Below, one piece after another: positions 35,663 through 45,666 of a stretch of 64,000 nt of DNA. This DNA comes from Diphasiastrum complanatum (Eukaryota; Streptophyta; Lycopodiopsida; Lycopodiales; Lycopodiaceae). Position numbers and translations under genes: made by a program. How positions within the stretch are numbered: the stretch's first letter is position 1; every line of letters starts with the position of its first letter. Location: NCBI GenBank assembly GCA_029204225.1, contig CM055113.1, forward strand, positions 9,760,364 through 9,824,363. The letters run 5' to 3'. A model generated the notes under the pieces. The model was not told where the DNA came from and ran no database searches. It saw only the letters and a list, made by a program, of their open reading frames with translations.

Positions 35663-37423
35663 GGTGTTATTGAAGTTTTTCTCCTATAAACTATGCATTA
35701 CAGTCTACAGAATATCTGACATATAGTCTTTCATTTTAGCAGTACTATATTCAATATTATTGACTCTAGATTGAACCTTCTGTTATGCCTAATACAGCTT
35801 TTCTTTCCAGAAAAAAACCGAGTTTTGAACATATGTTTAATTGGAAGTTCGAGATGTACGAAACAGTGCTCCATATGCCGTGTGCAGGTTTTATTTTATT
35901 TTTGAGATTAGTTGTAGATTTAAGAGGTCTGAGTTAGTAGAGACCTAGTGTTGTAGCAACAGAAATGACAGTTTCTATGTATCTGATTTGTTCTAAGAAT
36001 AAAAATAGCGTCGCAGAGAAGCAGAATAACATTATTTGGGAAAGCAAAACTAGTTCACAGTATTGGATCTAGAAAAATTCAGACTACGTGAAGACATGAA
36101 GGCTAAATTATGATTTAGCCTAGTAGTTGGTGTCTAAATGGTAGGCATGCAGGCAAATTCATGATTAAAACTGGTGTTTAATATTAAGCTAGGAACCTGC
36201 TTGATCAGGGTAAAACATCAGCCAAATGTGCTGCACTTGCTGAAGAAAGAACAGTCAAACGTAGTCGGGCAAAAAACAATTGTGTGCAATTATTTAAAAA
36301 TTTGAAAATCTGAATTTTTTTGGGGGTTTCTGAATATTCAAAGGGACACCTTTAGGGAAACAGAAAAATCTTGAAACTTTAGAAACGAGCGATACAAATT
36401 CTCATCTTACCTGTAATAATTCATTTCTGCTGAAAAAATGTTCCATCATCCAGTCCCATACATTCTTGAATCTTCATATCCTCACCCAAGTAAGAAGCAT
36501 AGTTATCTGCCAGTCTATAAGTCTGTGAGTTTTGGATTTTGTAGAATCTTGTTTATGCTCTTACCAGGTTTATTTCTCATGTGCCGTATGACTGCTAAAA
36601 TGTGCAGACTGCTGTTCTTGTACCAGTGGATAGGTACCATTTCAGTTGTTTTATGACAAAGGATCAGTGTATGCCTTCAGCAATCAGCAGAGTCACATGC
36701 AAATTTCAGAAGCATACATTTTTAGGCTACATAGGTTTAAAGGCTACATAGGTTTTCCCAAAGAAACATAGGGGTTTGATCACAACTAGCAAACGATCCT
36801 GAAGTTTTTAAGTATGTTTTTAATCTATTGATTTAATCGTTTTTCAGTCAGTATGTTTCGACCTGTTTTACCAGGAACGGATTTCTGAGAGTGAAAGCCG
36901 TCTGGTTCACACGAACAATCAATAACAAAATTCCAATAAGAAGGATATCTGATGCCTTTAAGGATGACTGTCCAGAAGGGTGTAAATTTGGTGATAGATA
37001 GGGGGATAAGGAGGGTCAGAAGGCTCAATCAGACCAGTGCAACGAGATGTGGCTCTCTTAAGAGATTGAAATGGCACCATTAACAATGCAAAATTATATT
37101 TGACAGAGTAAACTCTCTTAAAGTAAGTATTCTCAGAAACATTCTCAACCTAGATTGCCAGGTCGCAGCTTAAAGTTCATTTCATCCACTTAAGATGATA
37201 CATCCTGATGAACTTTAGAAGTTGCATGTCAGAAATTCAGCCGGAGCTACTATCTATAGTTATGGGCAGCATTCTTGTAATCATGACGGCTTACTGCACA
37301 GTTGACTTGGTTGTAAGCTTTTTCTATTGCCAAGATATGCTGCTGGGTGTAAAGAGTAAAGGAAGATGCTACAGGCTGTGTGCTTGGAAATGATGGGCAT
37401 GCTATGTTGCTTGAAGGTGACAG
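35661..37423 (+). other. Unique 3' part of the FOLT1 large intron
   Basis: No repeats or coding sequence recognised; T-rich with scattered stops. It ends in the acceptor before exon c. Confidence 0.6.
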
Positions 37424-37534
37424 GTTTCACATGGAGCCCTTCAATTCATGGCATATGAAGAAAGTCGGAAAATCGGTATTGCATTTCGTTTGAAAAATTC
37501 CAACAAAGATGAGCTTCATGAAGAAGACCCACTG
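37424..37534 (+). CDS. FOLT1: FOLT1-like exon c
   Basis: 111 nt, phase 0 to 0, after GGTGACAG and before GTACTACTT. It encodes VSHGALQFMAYEESRKI and then a charged linker ending LHEEDPL. VSHGA.QF.AYEE.RK is the characteristic end of the second carrier repeat of FOLT1. The donor GTACTA is weak. An upstream GT (37,475) would break the phase, so I prefer this end. Confidence 0.88.
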
Positions 37535-37859
37535 GTACTACTTACTTTTTGTATTAGTATGTTAAACTTCCATGGCAAGTGAGTATTTGAATCTTGGAGG
37601 ACCAAAACTTATTACTCTCAAAATTCATGTAAGCACAAGCCACAAGTTTGTGTATTTTTTTCTTAGCTGAACTGGTGTCATGATGTTAAAGTAGAAAGCT
37701 GTTCTATTACATCTTCTTTTATATGGAACCTATAAGTAGCTCACTAAGCCTACGAGCTCCTTTGTGCAAATGTTAAGTCGGACCAATTAAAAGTTTTTCA
37801 TTTGGACAAAAACTAAGGGAAGCAAATTCATGTGTTCTAACTCACATTATGGATTACAG

Positions 37860-37931
37860 AGCTCAGTTGATTATTTACTTCTTGGAGCATCTTCCAAACT
37901 CTTTGCTGTTTTTTTCACATACCCTTTCCAG
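37860..37931 (+). CDS. FOLT1: FOLT1-like exon d
   Basis: 72 nt, phase 0 to 0, between GGATTACAG and GTATAT. It encodes SSVDYLLLGASSKLFAVFF and TYPFQ, the first helix of the third repeat and the start of its signature. Confidence 0.93.
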
Positions 37932-38118
37932 GTATATTTTTAATTTTACTTTCTGTTTCCTGCAAATAGAAACTCAGTCATAGCTTCATTTGGTTGCACA
38001 TTGGGAAATGTCTTTTTTGTTCATGGAATTTAATGTACTTTAATTCTTTTATCTACGATTCTGTTTATGATAAATTTCAGATTCTGAAAGCTTCTGTTTG
38101 CACATGATCTTGATACAG

Positions 38119-38139
38119 GTCATTCGTTCACGTGTCCAG
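38119..38139 (+). CDS. FOLT1: FOLT1-like 21-nt microexon e
   Basis: Exactly seven codons, VIRSRVQ, between GATACAG and GTGAGA. It completes the third carrier signature begun in exon d (TYPFQ-VIRSRVQ) and joins in phase to exon f, which starts QRPS. Confidence 0.9.
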
Positions 38140-38163
38140 GTGAGAGCTCTTAAAAGTTTTGGG

Positions 38164-38350
38164 CAAGTTCCAGGTGCCGTGGTACGGCACGAGTGCCATG
38201 GGTGCCGTACAGGTGCCGTGGAACTTCAGTCCACAGCACCTGTTTTTTCTTTTTTCTTTTTGTTGAAAAATTTGTTTAGGTGAAAAAACCCAAAAAAAAA
38301 AAAACAGGTGCCGTTTGGACCCCACGGCACCTGTGCCGTGGGGTACTTTG
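38164..38350. mobile_element. hAT-like MITE with GGTGCC/GGCACC word array
   Basis: 187 bp, bounded by a perfect 8-bp repeat GTTTTGGG (38,156-38,163 and 38,351-38,358). The left end is CAAGTTCCAGG and the right end on the opposite strand is CAAAGTACCCC. Both ends are packed with GGTGCCGTGG/CCACGGCACC palindromic words around an A/T core. It lies only 24 bp downstream of microexon e. No coding sequence. Confidence 0.75.
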
Positions 38351-38358
38351 GTTTTGGG

Positions 38359-41300
38359 ATTGTGTCTTGATTTTTTCTAGTTCAGTTTTCAATATTAAAG
38401 TGTGTGTTGAATGGAAGCTTTCACTGCTTGCATTACCCTACCCCAGTTCCTGATTAGCTCAAGGCTTCACCATAGCAATGTTAGTTTTTTTATGCCTGTT
38501 TTTTATGCCTTATTTGTTTAGCTTTTGATTTTTGAGCAACTATCAAGTTTAGGGTTTAGTGTTAGTATGTTTATGTATCAGTTAACATTATGTGGAAAAT
38601 TACTGGAGCCTACTTTTGAGCTTATAGATGTATTGAATGGCTTTTTGAGGAATTTAGAAAGGCTTTGAATTTCCAGATCTTAGTTTGAAAAGGAAGCCTG
38701 TGTCTCGTTTAATAAAACTAGCTGAACACCATATCAAAAATGACTGAAGCTTTCCATGAACTTACAAAAAGTTATTGAGAATGACATTTGTAGAATTCTA
38801 GAACATGAAATTTGTAAATTTTCTCTGGAGTGACCTCAACCTATATCATGGTGATCTAATTTTTTATTGTAGTTTTAGATTGCCAAGTGCTTGGTAAGAT
38901 TTTGTTACAAAAAAAGGTGCATTGACCCTTATGGTTGATAAGGTGATAAGCTCAATGACATTTGTATAGATCATTTTGCACTATGTTCAGGAACGACCAT
39001 TTTGGAACAGCGCCAGAAAACCGGGTCGTTCAGTGCGTTTTGTTAATTTTTGTGTTCTATTTTATGATTGTGTTGGGGTAAAAAACAAGAACTAGATGCT
39101 GTAAAAGTTTTGAAAGTGCATTGTAAAAGTTTGTAAACTATGAATTGGACTAGTGATGCACGGTGTTGATATTTATATTGGTGTAGATTATCTTACAGTC
39201 TAGTTTATTATTATAGTTTATAGACTACAGCCATGCGCTTCTATGTAGAATAATGAGCTATTAAGGAACCTTTCAAAAGTCGTTCATAGAATGCTAAACT
39301 TCAACAAACTGACATTAGATATGATGCAGTGACAAATACTAAAGGGGTGATACAAAGCATACCCAAAGCACTTGGCAACTTAGCATACTAAACTTGAAAG
39401 TAATTACATTTTACATGATACAAAACATGGAATGATCCCAATTCAACACATGCCTCATGAGAATGATCAATATGTCATAAACTTATAAATCATCTAATTT
39501 GTACATCATACGACAAAGAGTGGGCCAATGGCCAAGTACATGAGCCTGATAGATAGACAATGGACTCATAGGGTCACTTGACATGAAAATAAACCCTAAA
39601 TTCCTATGATTCAGAGTTGTCATGATCAGATGAAAATTCCTCATTACTGTCATTGGTGGACAAGTAGGAAGATAGGGAATCCTACTCTAGGATGCGCTGT
39701 TGTCTCCTTGGACCTCTGCCTTTGCCTCTAATGAGAAGTCATATGTTTTGTTGCACGACTATTGATATACCATGTGTTATGGTAATCATCAATCAACATC
39801 AAAGCAGAAAGAAAGCTCAAAAGCTTCACCTTTGTGATTTTAGGAGTCTTGGACTCCTGGTAATCTTGGTCTATTAGAGTATTATGTTCACATTGTTACC
39901 GCTAATGTTGTCATCTAGGTTAATTAGGATCATTGGCCCATGCCTGCGTGCTAATTTTAGGGGCCTTTATCTTTATTTAGTAAAGTCAAGTTTCATATCG
40001 ATTTTCTAAGCTGATCAATAACCTACCATTCATAGAAATGAACCCTGTTGTTTTTCTTGAGGCTAAACAACAACCTGTATTGTTGATTTTCAACGGTTAA
40101 TCAACAACCTTAGCTTCCAAATCTTAACAAAATCTGCCACACGACAAAATATGAACTTGGATTGATTCAAGACCTTGAAGAAACAACTTTTTACCAACTC
40201 AAAACAGATCTTCCTAAGAGAATTGATCTCACTTGGTACCACCACATGAACAATCAAGTATGACTTGGATGGTATCCAGGAATTACTTGACAACCACAAC
40301 AAACAATCACTTCGATTAATCATATATCTCAAGTGATACTAGTTCAGATACACAAGAAAGTTTCTACCACATAAACAAACTACTGTGGCTTGGATAGAAA
40401 CCAAACCGATACAACATAGAATGACAACCACACCTTTTGCCGCACCTGTCACTTGTAACAATGAACTTATTATTTGCCACCATGATAAGAAGCTGTTAAT
40501 CAATGGAGCATTCTTTTGAATATCAATTTACTTATATAGACTCATAGTCTAAACTTCTCATGCAACTCCCTCTTAGAGTCCGCACTTTTGTCATTTCCAA
40601 CCTCAACAAAACCTTGTCCAATCTTAGAACTTCTTAAGTTGACCTTCCGGTATGCTCGTTGGTAGCCGCTTCTGCAGCTTCAGTGATACCGTGATCACTG
40701 ATTGTCTTCTCCTACCTTCTCCCACGCCGGCTTCTTGTTTTATGCAGTTTTCCTTTCCCTGTGAGCTGACTCTTCCACTTTGTGAGAAAACCGTTCTGAT
40801 TACTCTTGTGGATCCTTTCTCACCTTGCACCCTGATTGCAAGACAACCCCTAGACATAATGCTAGTCCTGACTCCTGAGACCACCTTCAGCATGCATCAA
40901 GGTTCTAAACCTCAGTGATCTGCTACTACAAGACATAGCAATTGCGTCCCATCAATCTGCACATGTACATGCTTCTTTGCACGTGTATCAGCGATCTACC
41001 AATAGTGGTTTGATCAGTAGTGACCTGTCTCCAACATCCAACGATAGCTCTCCAACACTAGCAATTCATGGCCAATGTTCCTTGGTTCTTCACAATCTGT
41101 AAAAAACTCCAACGCTTTGCCCTGCAGATCTGAAGCTAATCTTTTCGTTGGCACTCATGTTGTTTTCCAGCAATCAAATCTATCCTCTTTCCAGCAGCAA
41201 TCTGTTTTCCTGCAACAATCTGATCTGATTTTTCCAGCAGTGATCTGATCCTAGTCAGTTTCAGGCAGCGATCAACAACCAGCGATCTGATCTGGTTCAC

Positions 41301-41844
41301 CGATCCAGTGAACTGACAGCAGCAGGTAGCGAATAGGTAATCAGGTTTGATCCAGCTCAGCCAATAGGTCCAACAGCGATCAGGTACTGTAGGTAGCAAT
41401 CTGGCAGTAGGCAGCCAGGGATCTGTTCTATAGCAGCTTCCAACTCAGTATACAGACTCAGAGAGCCAGTGATCAGCTCAGCAATCAGGTCTCAGATCAG
41501 GAAACAACCTTGCAGGCAGTAGGAAATAGTTCAGTGATCAGCCTATAAATGTTCCCCGATGATCCTATCTTTTTTCACGTTGTGCTCATAACAACGTTGT
41601 CTTGACACTTTGTTGTCCTCAACCTGAAATCTGAGGCAGATTTCATAATCTCCTCTTGCAGCACAACCCTTCTCCTTGTTACACTAGATCCTCTCACAAA
41701 GCTGCCACCGTTGTAGACGAAGATCAAACTTGAAAGTTGGGTAGGGACACCACTTCCACACCTTGAAGATGGTCAGATCAACCTGCATGTGATGATTGAC
41801 TTTGTTCGTTGAGTACCTCCTGTTTCTCTCGAATCTTGAACCAT
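38359..41844 (+). other. FOLT1 intron sequence; right part is decayed copia leader
   Basis: Mostly unique AT-rich intron. From about 41,130 to 41,540 it contains loosely repeated CAGCGATCTGATC-like words. Together with the PBS complement at 41,845 this suggests a retroelement leader on the minus strand. No gag or pol was found. Confidence 0.5.
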
Positions 41845-42450
41845 GCTCCGATACCATGTTAGAAAACCGACTTGATCATACAAGTAACCCAAGACAAGAT
41901 TCCTATTGTGATGAAACAATAGCCAAACACATGAGAGAGAACACAAGTGATGAGAAACTCCCAACCATAGTTGCACTAAGGTTCTAGAAACATAATTTGT
42001 TTTCTTTTTCTCAGCGATTTTGGTGCCCAAAACGTGATTTTCAGAACCGCGTTTCTGGGAACGTTATTGCCCAGAAACGCGTTTCTGTGCAACTATGCTC
42101 CCAACTATGTCCCATTGCAAATGAGCTAGGGCGCACAACATACTTATAGACTTTGGTCTACGCCGAAAAGCAAAAGCCTAAAAGGACTTGCCTAATTAAT
42201 GTCTTTATATAAGGTAAAAGCACCAATACCTATCTATAGCAGACTTGTGCTCCAAATCAAGCACTAGAATCTCGACCTTGAGTCTTCTTAAGTGAAGTTG
42301 AGGTGATAGATCTAGGATGATGTAGGTGGCATGGGACTTTAGTATCGCCTAACTAATGATCGTAGCATGAGTGTGCCCTTATCAAAAGCTCCATGGCTTG
42401 CCTTTGAGTCCAAGCAGATTCTATTGTTAGGTATTGAGTCGATAATCCAA
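41845..42450 (-). mobile_element. Copia-type 5' LTR remnant with PBS
   Basis: GCTCCGATACCA at 41,845-41,856 is the complement of a tRNA-iMet PBS (TGGTATCGGAGC), immediately followed by TGTTAGAAAACC, an LTR-like terminus. No pol or second LTR was seen. The LTR's outer end is not clear. A word-array MITE (41,966-42,097) has inserted into it. Confidence 0.55.
41966..42097. mobile_element. hAT-like MITE with AAACGCGTTT words and perfect TIR
   Basis: 132 bp with an 11-bp perfect TIR CATAGTTGCAC/GTGCAACTATG and a perfect 8-bp TSD CTCCCAAC (41,958-41,965 and 42,098-42,105). The inner right half has the palindrome GAAACGCGTTTC and variants (AACCGCGTTTCTGG, AACGTTATT). Left and right ends match the element at 63,035 in sequence and word type. 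Confidence 0.88.
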
Positions 42451-43242
42451 TCTCCTATTGTGTATAAATGTGGGGATAGCAATCTTGGGAGTTGTGAAAC
42501 TCCACAAGAGTAGGTTAAATTGTATTAGAGTGCAGTTAGGCACAATCTATGCCTCCTTTCATTTTAGAAAATTGTCTACCAACTACACGAAGTATTATGC
42601 ATCATCAATTTGGAGAATTGCTATGAATTGTCAAGCTGGATTGCTCATAGCAGAGCAAATTTAGTCTCTAGCAATCTATGAGTTTCTTTATGATCAACCT
42701 CAAAGAAAAAAAAGCATGACAATTTCAAGAAGATTAGCATTTCAAAAACAGTATAAAGCCATGCAAACCTGAGCAAAATTGCAAGCTTTATTAGTATAAA
42801 TCAGCTACGTTCAACAACTTATTTCTATGTAGAACTTGAATGATATTGATCACTTTTTTATGGTGCATCATTTGAAGATTATTTATAGAAAACCTTAATA
42901 TCCCAATTTCTAAATTTTGTTCAAGAGGTTGTGTCGATATTTTTTCCAAAGTCTTGAAAAGAGCTAGGACTATCTATCCAATATTACTAAAATCTTGGAC
43001 AGCTAATTATGAAGGAATCATTTCGCTATGTTTTTGAGAAATAATTCAAAAGGTTCAAAAAGCTACTAGGCGGATTTAGAAGAACTTGTAGATGAAGTCA
43101 TGATTTGTTTCTAACGAAATTGTTGATTGCTAGTAGGCATTTTGTGTTGTTATAAGCCACAAGACAAGAGGTGCTTAGAGCATGAAAAGTATTGTTTTGG
43201 ATGTGATAACTTATCTTTATTCTCATTTCTCATTTCTAACAG
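42451..43242 (+). other. FOLT1 intron, nothing recognised
   Basis: AT-rich intron sequence leading to the acceptor CTAACAG at 43,242. Confidence 0.6.
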
Positions 43243-43310
43243 CAAAGGCCAAGCACAGAGGAGGCTACATATTATAAAAATAGTTGGGTTGCTTTGAAGA
43301 GTACATTAAG
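43243..43310 (+). CDS. FOLT1: FOLT1-like exon f
   Basis: 68 nt, starting in phase 0 after CATTTCTAACAG. It encodes QRPSTEEATYYKNSWVALKS and TL, then AG in phase 2. The QRPS start and the following short loop agree with FOLT1. The donor GTTCTC runs straight into a (TC)n array. The next exon, expected to encode the EG..GFYRG block, was not found in the rest of the window. Confidence 0.82.
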
Positions 43311-43357
<47 letters not shown>

Positions 43358-43593
43358 GATTTGGTTTTTCTTTAGATGTTTTGCCTCAGCAGAGCTGGTG
43401 GATACGCTCTTGCATTTGTACCTCAGCAGCGCAGGAGGTTAAGCTCTTGCATCTCCTTCTTGCACAATTATTTGTAATTAGGTGTCTTTTGGAAGAGAGA
43501 GAGTTTGTGAAATAAGTCCTCACGTGGACAATGCTCCTACTTTGTATGTATTTTACTTTGTCTTTTGTGTCTACGGGCACTAGATAGACATTA

Positions 43594-43650
<57 letters not shown>
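43311..43650 (+). mobile_element. (TC)n tracts and LINE 3'-end fragment
   Basis: A (TC)n array at 43,314-43,354 is followed by about 240 bp that ends in GTCTACGGGCACTAG and AGACATTAAT, then a second (TC)n (to about 43,616) running into (TA)n (to 43,650). The end resembles the LINE 3' ends at 7,500 and 27,330. No coding sequence. Confidence 0.6.
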
Positions 43651-43653
<3 letters not shown>

Positions 43654-44234
43654 TCGACACACACACCCCCATGTTGGTTGTTATTCAACTTTTGTTCTTC
43701 GCCATGAATATATAACTAGGAAGACCTCAGAAAAAAAAAGTCTCGAGTATTAGCTTAAGGTGCGCATCAAGAACTTCATTCAATACTCCAAACATTGAAA
43801 GACCTATTCAAAGTGGGTGGACATGCTTGCAAGCTACAAAAACCTTTAAGCTTTTGGAAAACTGTCATTTTGCTATTTGAAGGAAGAAAAGAAAGATGCA
43901 ATCCAAGGCCATGTCTGAATTCAAAGATATCTTAGAGAATGCATTATTTCCAAATGTTCATGGTAAAAATCAATAAAAAATATATATATATATATATATA
44001 TCTATATCATAGTGGCACGTGGTACTGCCATTATGGTACCGCGGTACCATAATGGTGGTACCACGGTTATGGTGCCGCCCTCAGACCAGCGGTACCAGGG
44101 CGGCACCACAGATTTATTATTTAAAAAAAAAAAAAAACCCCTTTTAACAGGCTAAAAGTAGGTAAAAAATTCGGGAAAAAAAAGGGGTACGGTTTAGAAA
44201 AAAGATGTTACCGTACAGGGGGACTGTACTGGGG

Positions 44235-44570
44235 GCACTGTGGAGGAGCAGACCATGGACCCAATCGCAGTGCAACATGTGGGGGATCAGCACATGGGGC
44301 AGGTACAGTAGCACATGGGCACTGTGGAGGAGCAGACCATGGACCCAATCGGAGTGCAGCATGTGGGGGAGCAATACATGGGGCAGGTACAGTAGCACAT
44401 GGGCACTGTGGAGGAGCAAACCATGGACCCAATCGGAGTGCAGCATGTGGGGGAGCAATACATAGGGCAAGTACAGTAGCACATGGGCACTGTGGAGGAG
44501 CAGACCATGGACCCAATCGGAGTGCAGCATGTGGGGGAGCAATACATGGGGCAGGTACAGTAGCACATGG
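44235..44570. repeat. 84-bp tandem repeat, four units
   Basis: Units start at 44,235, 44,319, 44,403 and 44,487 (GCACTGTGGAGGAGCAGACC). They differ by few substitutions. Because 84 is a multiple of three, long open frames result. Reverse-oriented, more divergent units lie at about 49,700-49,960 in the other arm. Confidence 0.92.
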
Positions 44571-44614
44571 GATCATCAACAAAAGCAAATTGGGAAACAG
44601 GCTGTGGGGTTAAA

Positions 44615-44815
44615 TAGGCACTCACGAGACAGTGAGAGAGCCAGTGAGAGGCTGTGAGAGGCATTGTGAGAAGCTGTGAGGGAGAGCCAGTGGGAGGCTG
44701 TGAGAGAGAGGCATTGTGAGAGGCTGTGTCACAGACTGAGTGAGAGGCTGTGAGAGGGGGGCTGTGAGAGAGCCAGTGAGAGCCATTGAGAGGTTGTGAG
44801 AGGCTGTGAGGATCA
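44615..44815. repeat. GAGAGGCTGT short-period repeats
   Basis: Irregular runs of GTGAGAGGCTGTGAGAGGCAT-like words. The inverted counterpart is at about 49,495-49,660. Confidence 0.8.
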
Positions 44816-44839
44816 TTTCGAGCAACAGGGTGTCGTGAG

Positions 44840-45163
44840 ATGGCGGAGGGCGAAGCCAGGAGGAAGCTCGAGGAAGAGGTCCGAAGGCACAACGAAAGGC
44901 ATCGGAAGCAAGAGGCAGACATTGCAGAGATGCTGCGAGAGACTCGGCAGAGACACCCAGAGCTGCAGATCCCCGCCCCCGCTGTGGCCCCCGCCCCCGC
45001 TGTCGAGCTGGATTTGGATGAGCAGATCGGAATGAACTTCACACGACGGCAGCTCATTATGGTCAGGGCTGACCAGGAGGCAGCTCGGGCTAACCGGGAG
45101 GCAGAGCGAGAGCGACATAACAATGCTCCTGACGAGGGCGAGGAGTCAGTGGAGGATCCATAG
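44840..45163 (+). CDS. Coiled-coil ORF in the left arm of hAT-1
   Basis: 107 codons starting MAEGEARRKLEEEVRRHNER. The protein is highly charged, with a coiled-coil-like N-terminus, a Pro/Ala linker (PAPAVAPAPAVELDLDEQIG) and a second Arg/Glu-rich helix (NREAERERHNN). A diverged inverted copy on the minus strand at 49,451-49,140 runs into the transposase region. The function is unknown. It may be a duplicated N-terminal exon of the element carried by the inverted repeat, since no partner coding sequence lies downstream on this strand. Confidence 0.5.
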   Translation: MAEGEARRKLEEEVRRHNERHRKQEADIAEMLRETRQRHPELQIPAPAVAPAPAVELDLDEQIGMNFTRRQLIMVRADQEAARANREAERERHNNAPDEGEESVEDP

Positions 45164-45666
45164 GAATGTTTAGCATAGATGGGGTCTAGTCGTATGTGGC
45201 TGACTGTTGTTATGTAATGTTCATCAGTAGATGAGGCAATATTTAGTGTCTAGCATGGTGTAAAGAACAGCCCCAGCCGTATGCGGCGGGAATACGTATT
45301 GTAATTTTGATACATCTGATGAATCAATGTACGGTGTGTTTTTTGTGCAATGCGTGCCTTGTGTATTGCAATCTGACGTATGTGATGATGAAATGCTATC
45401 AGGGGGGTTATATTTCTGTGTTCTGCATATGCTCTCAAACTCTGTAGTGAAAACTAATTGAAAACATGCACACACCATTTGAAGTAAAATTGCAAGTAGA
45501 ACATCACAATTACAAATTGACAAATACACATTGTGCAGTGAATAGAATACGTCCAACACTAAATATAATATGAAAAATGGTCTGAATACAGTGTTCGACC
45601 ATCTGGCCGCCAAACATGGAACATGATATCAAACTGCTAAAAATAAAATGATAGAGCTACAATCAA

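Larger units (their letters stand above)
25757..37423 (+). other. FOLT1 11.7-kb intron filled with retroelements
   Basis: The donor GTAAGT is at 25,757 and the acceptor GTGACAG ends at 37,423. Unique sequence remains at 25,757-26,229 and about 35,661-37,423. Between them lie about 9.4 kb of LINE, gypsy and copia sequence. The flanking exons join in phase 0 (GLLL to VSHGA), exactly the order in the carrier family. Confidence 0.85.
24100..43310 (+). other. FOLT1: FOLT1-like mitochondrial-family carrier gene (partial, six exons)
   Basis: The encoded protein belongs to the SLC25 mitochondrial carrier family, closest to plant FOLT1, which carries folates across the plastid envelope and is related to FAD carriers. 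The visible exons cover the second repeat (NPVWLVKTRL, then EGWWALYKGLGPGL, then VSHGALQFMAYEE) and the start of the third (DYLLLGASSKL, then TYPFQ joined to VIRSRVQ). NPxWLVK in place of the usual Px[DE]xx[KR] is typical of the folate/FAD branch. Introns run 24,197-25,682, 25,757-37,423, 37,535-37,859, 37,932-38,118 and 38,140-43,242, all GT-AG with matching phase. The first carrier repeat and the last part of the third (usually ending in a ..GFYRG..NLLK block) are not visible, so the gene extends beyond the window or is broken. Confidence 0.85.

Noticed and set aside
39000-39050. Inverted GAACGACC..GGGTCGTTC words, possibly another word-array element
   Set aside because: Only one short inverted pair; no 8-bp duplication or CA..TG ends could be found.
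43355-43420. Possible next FOLT1 exon after TCTCTCAG
   Set aside because: In the required phase it reads SDLVFL and a stop, with no resemblance to the expected EG..GFYRG block.
44235-44570. CRISPR-like spacing of repeats
   Set aside because: Units are directly contiguous 84-mers without unique spacers, in a plant transposon.
44144-44588. Long antisense and sense ORFs over the 84-bp repeats
   Set aside because: The 84-bp period is a multiple of three, so any frame free of stops stays open. The peptides are low-complexity copies of the repeat.
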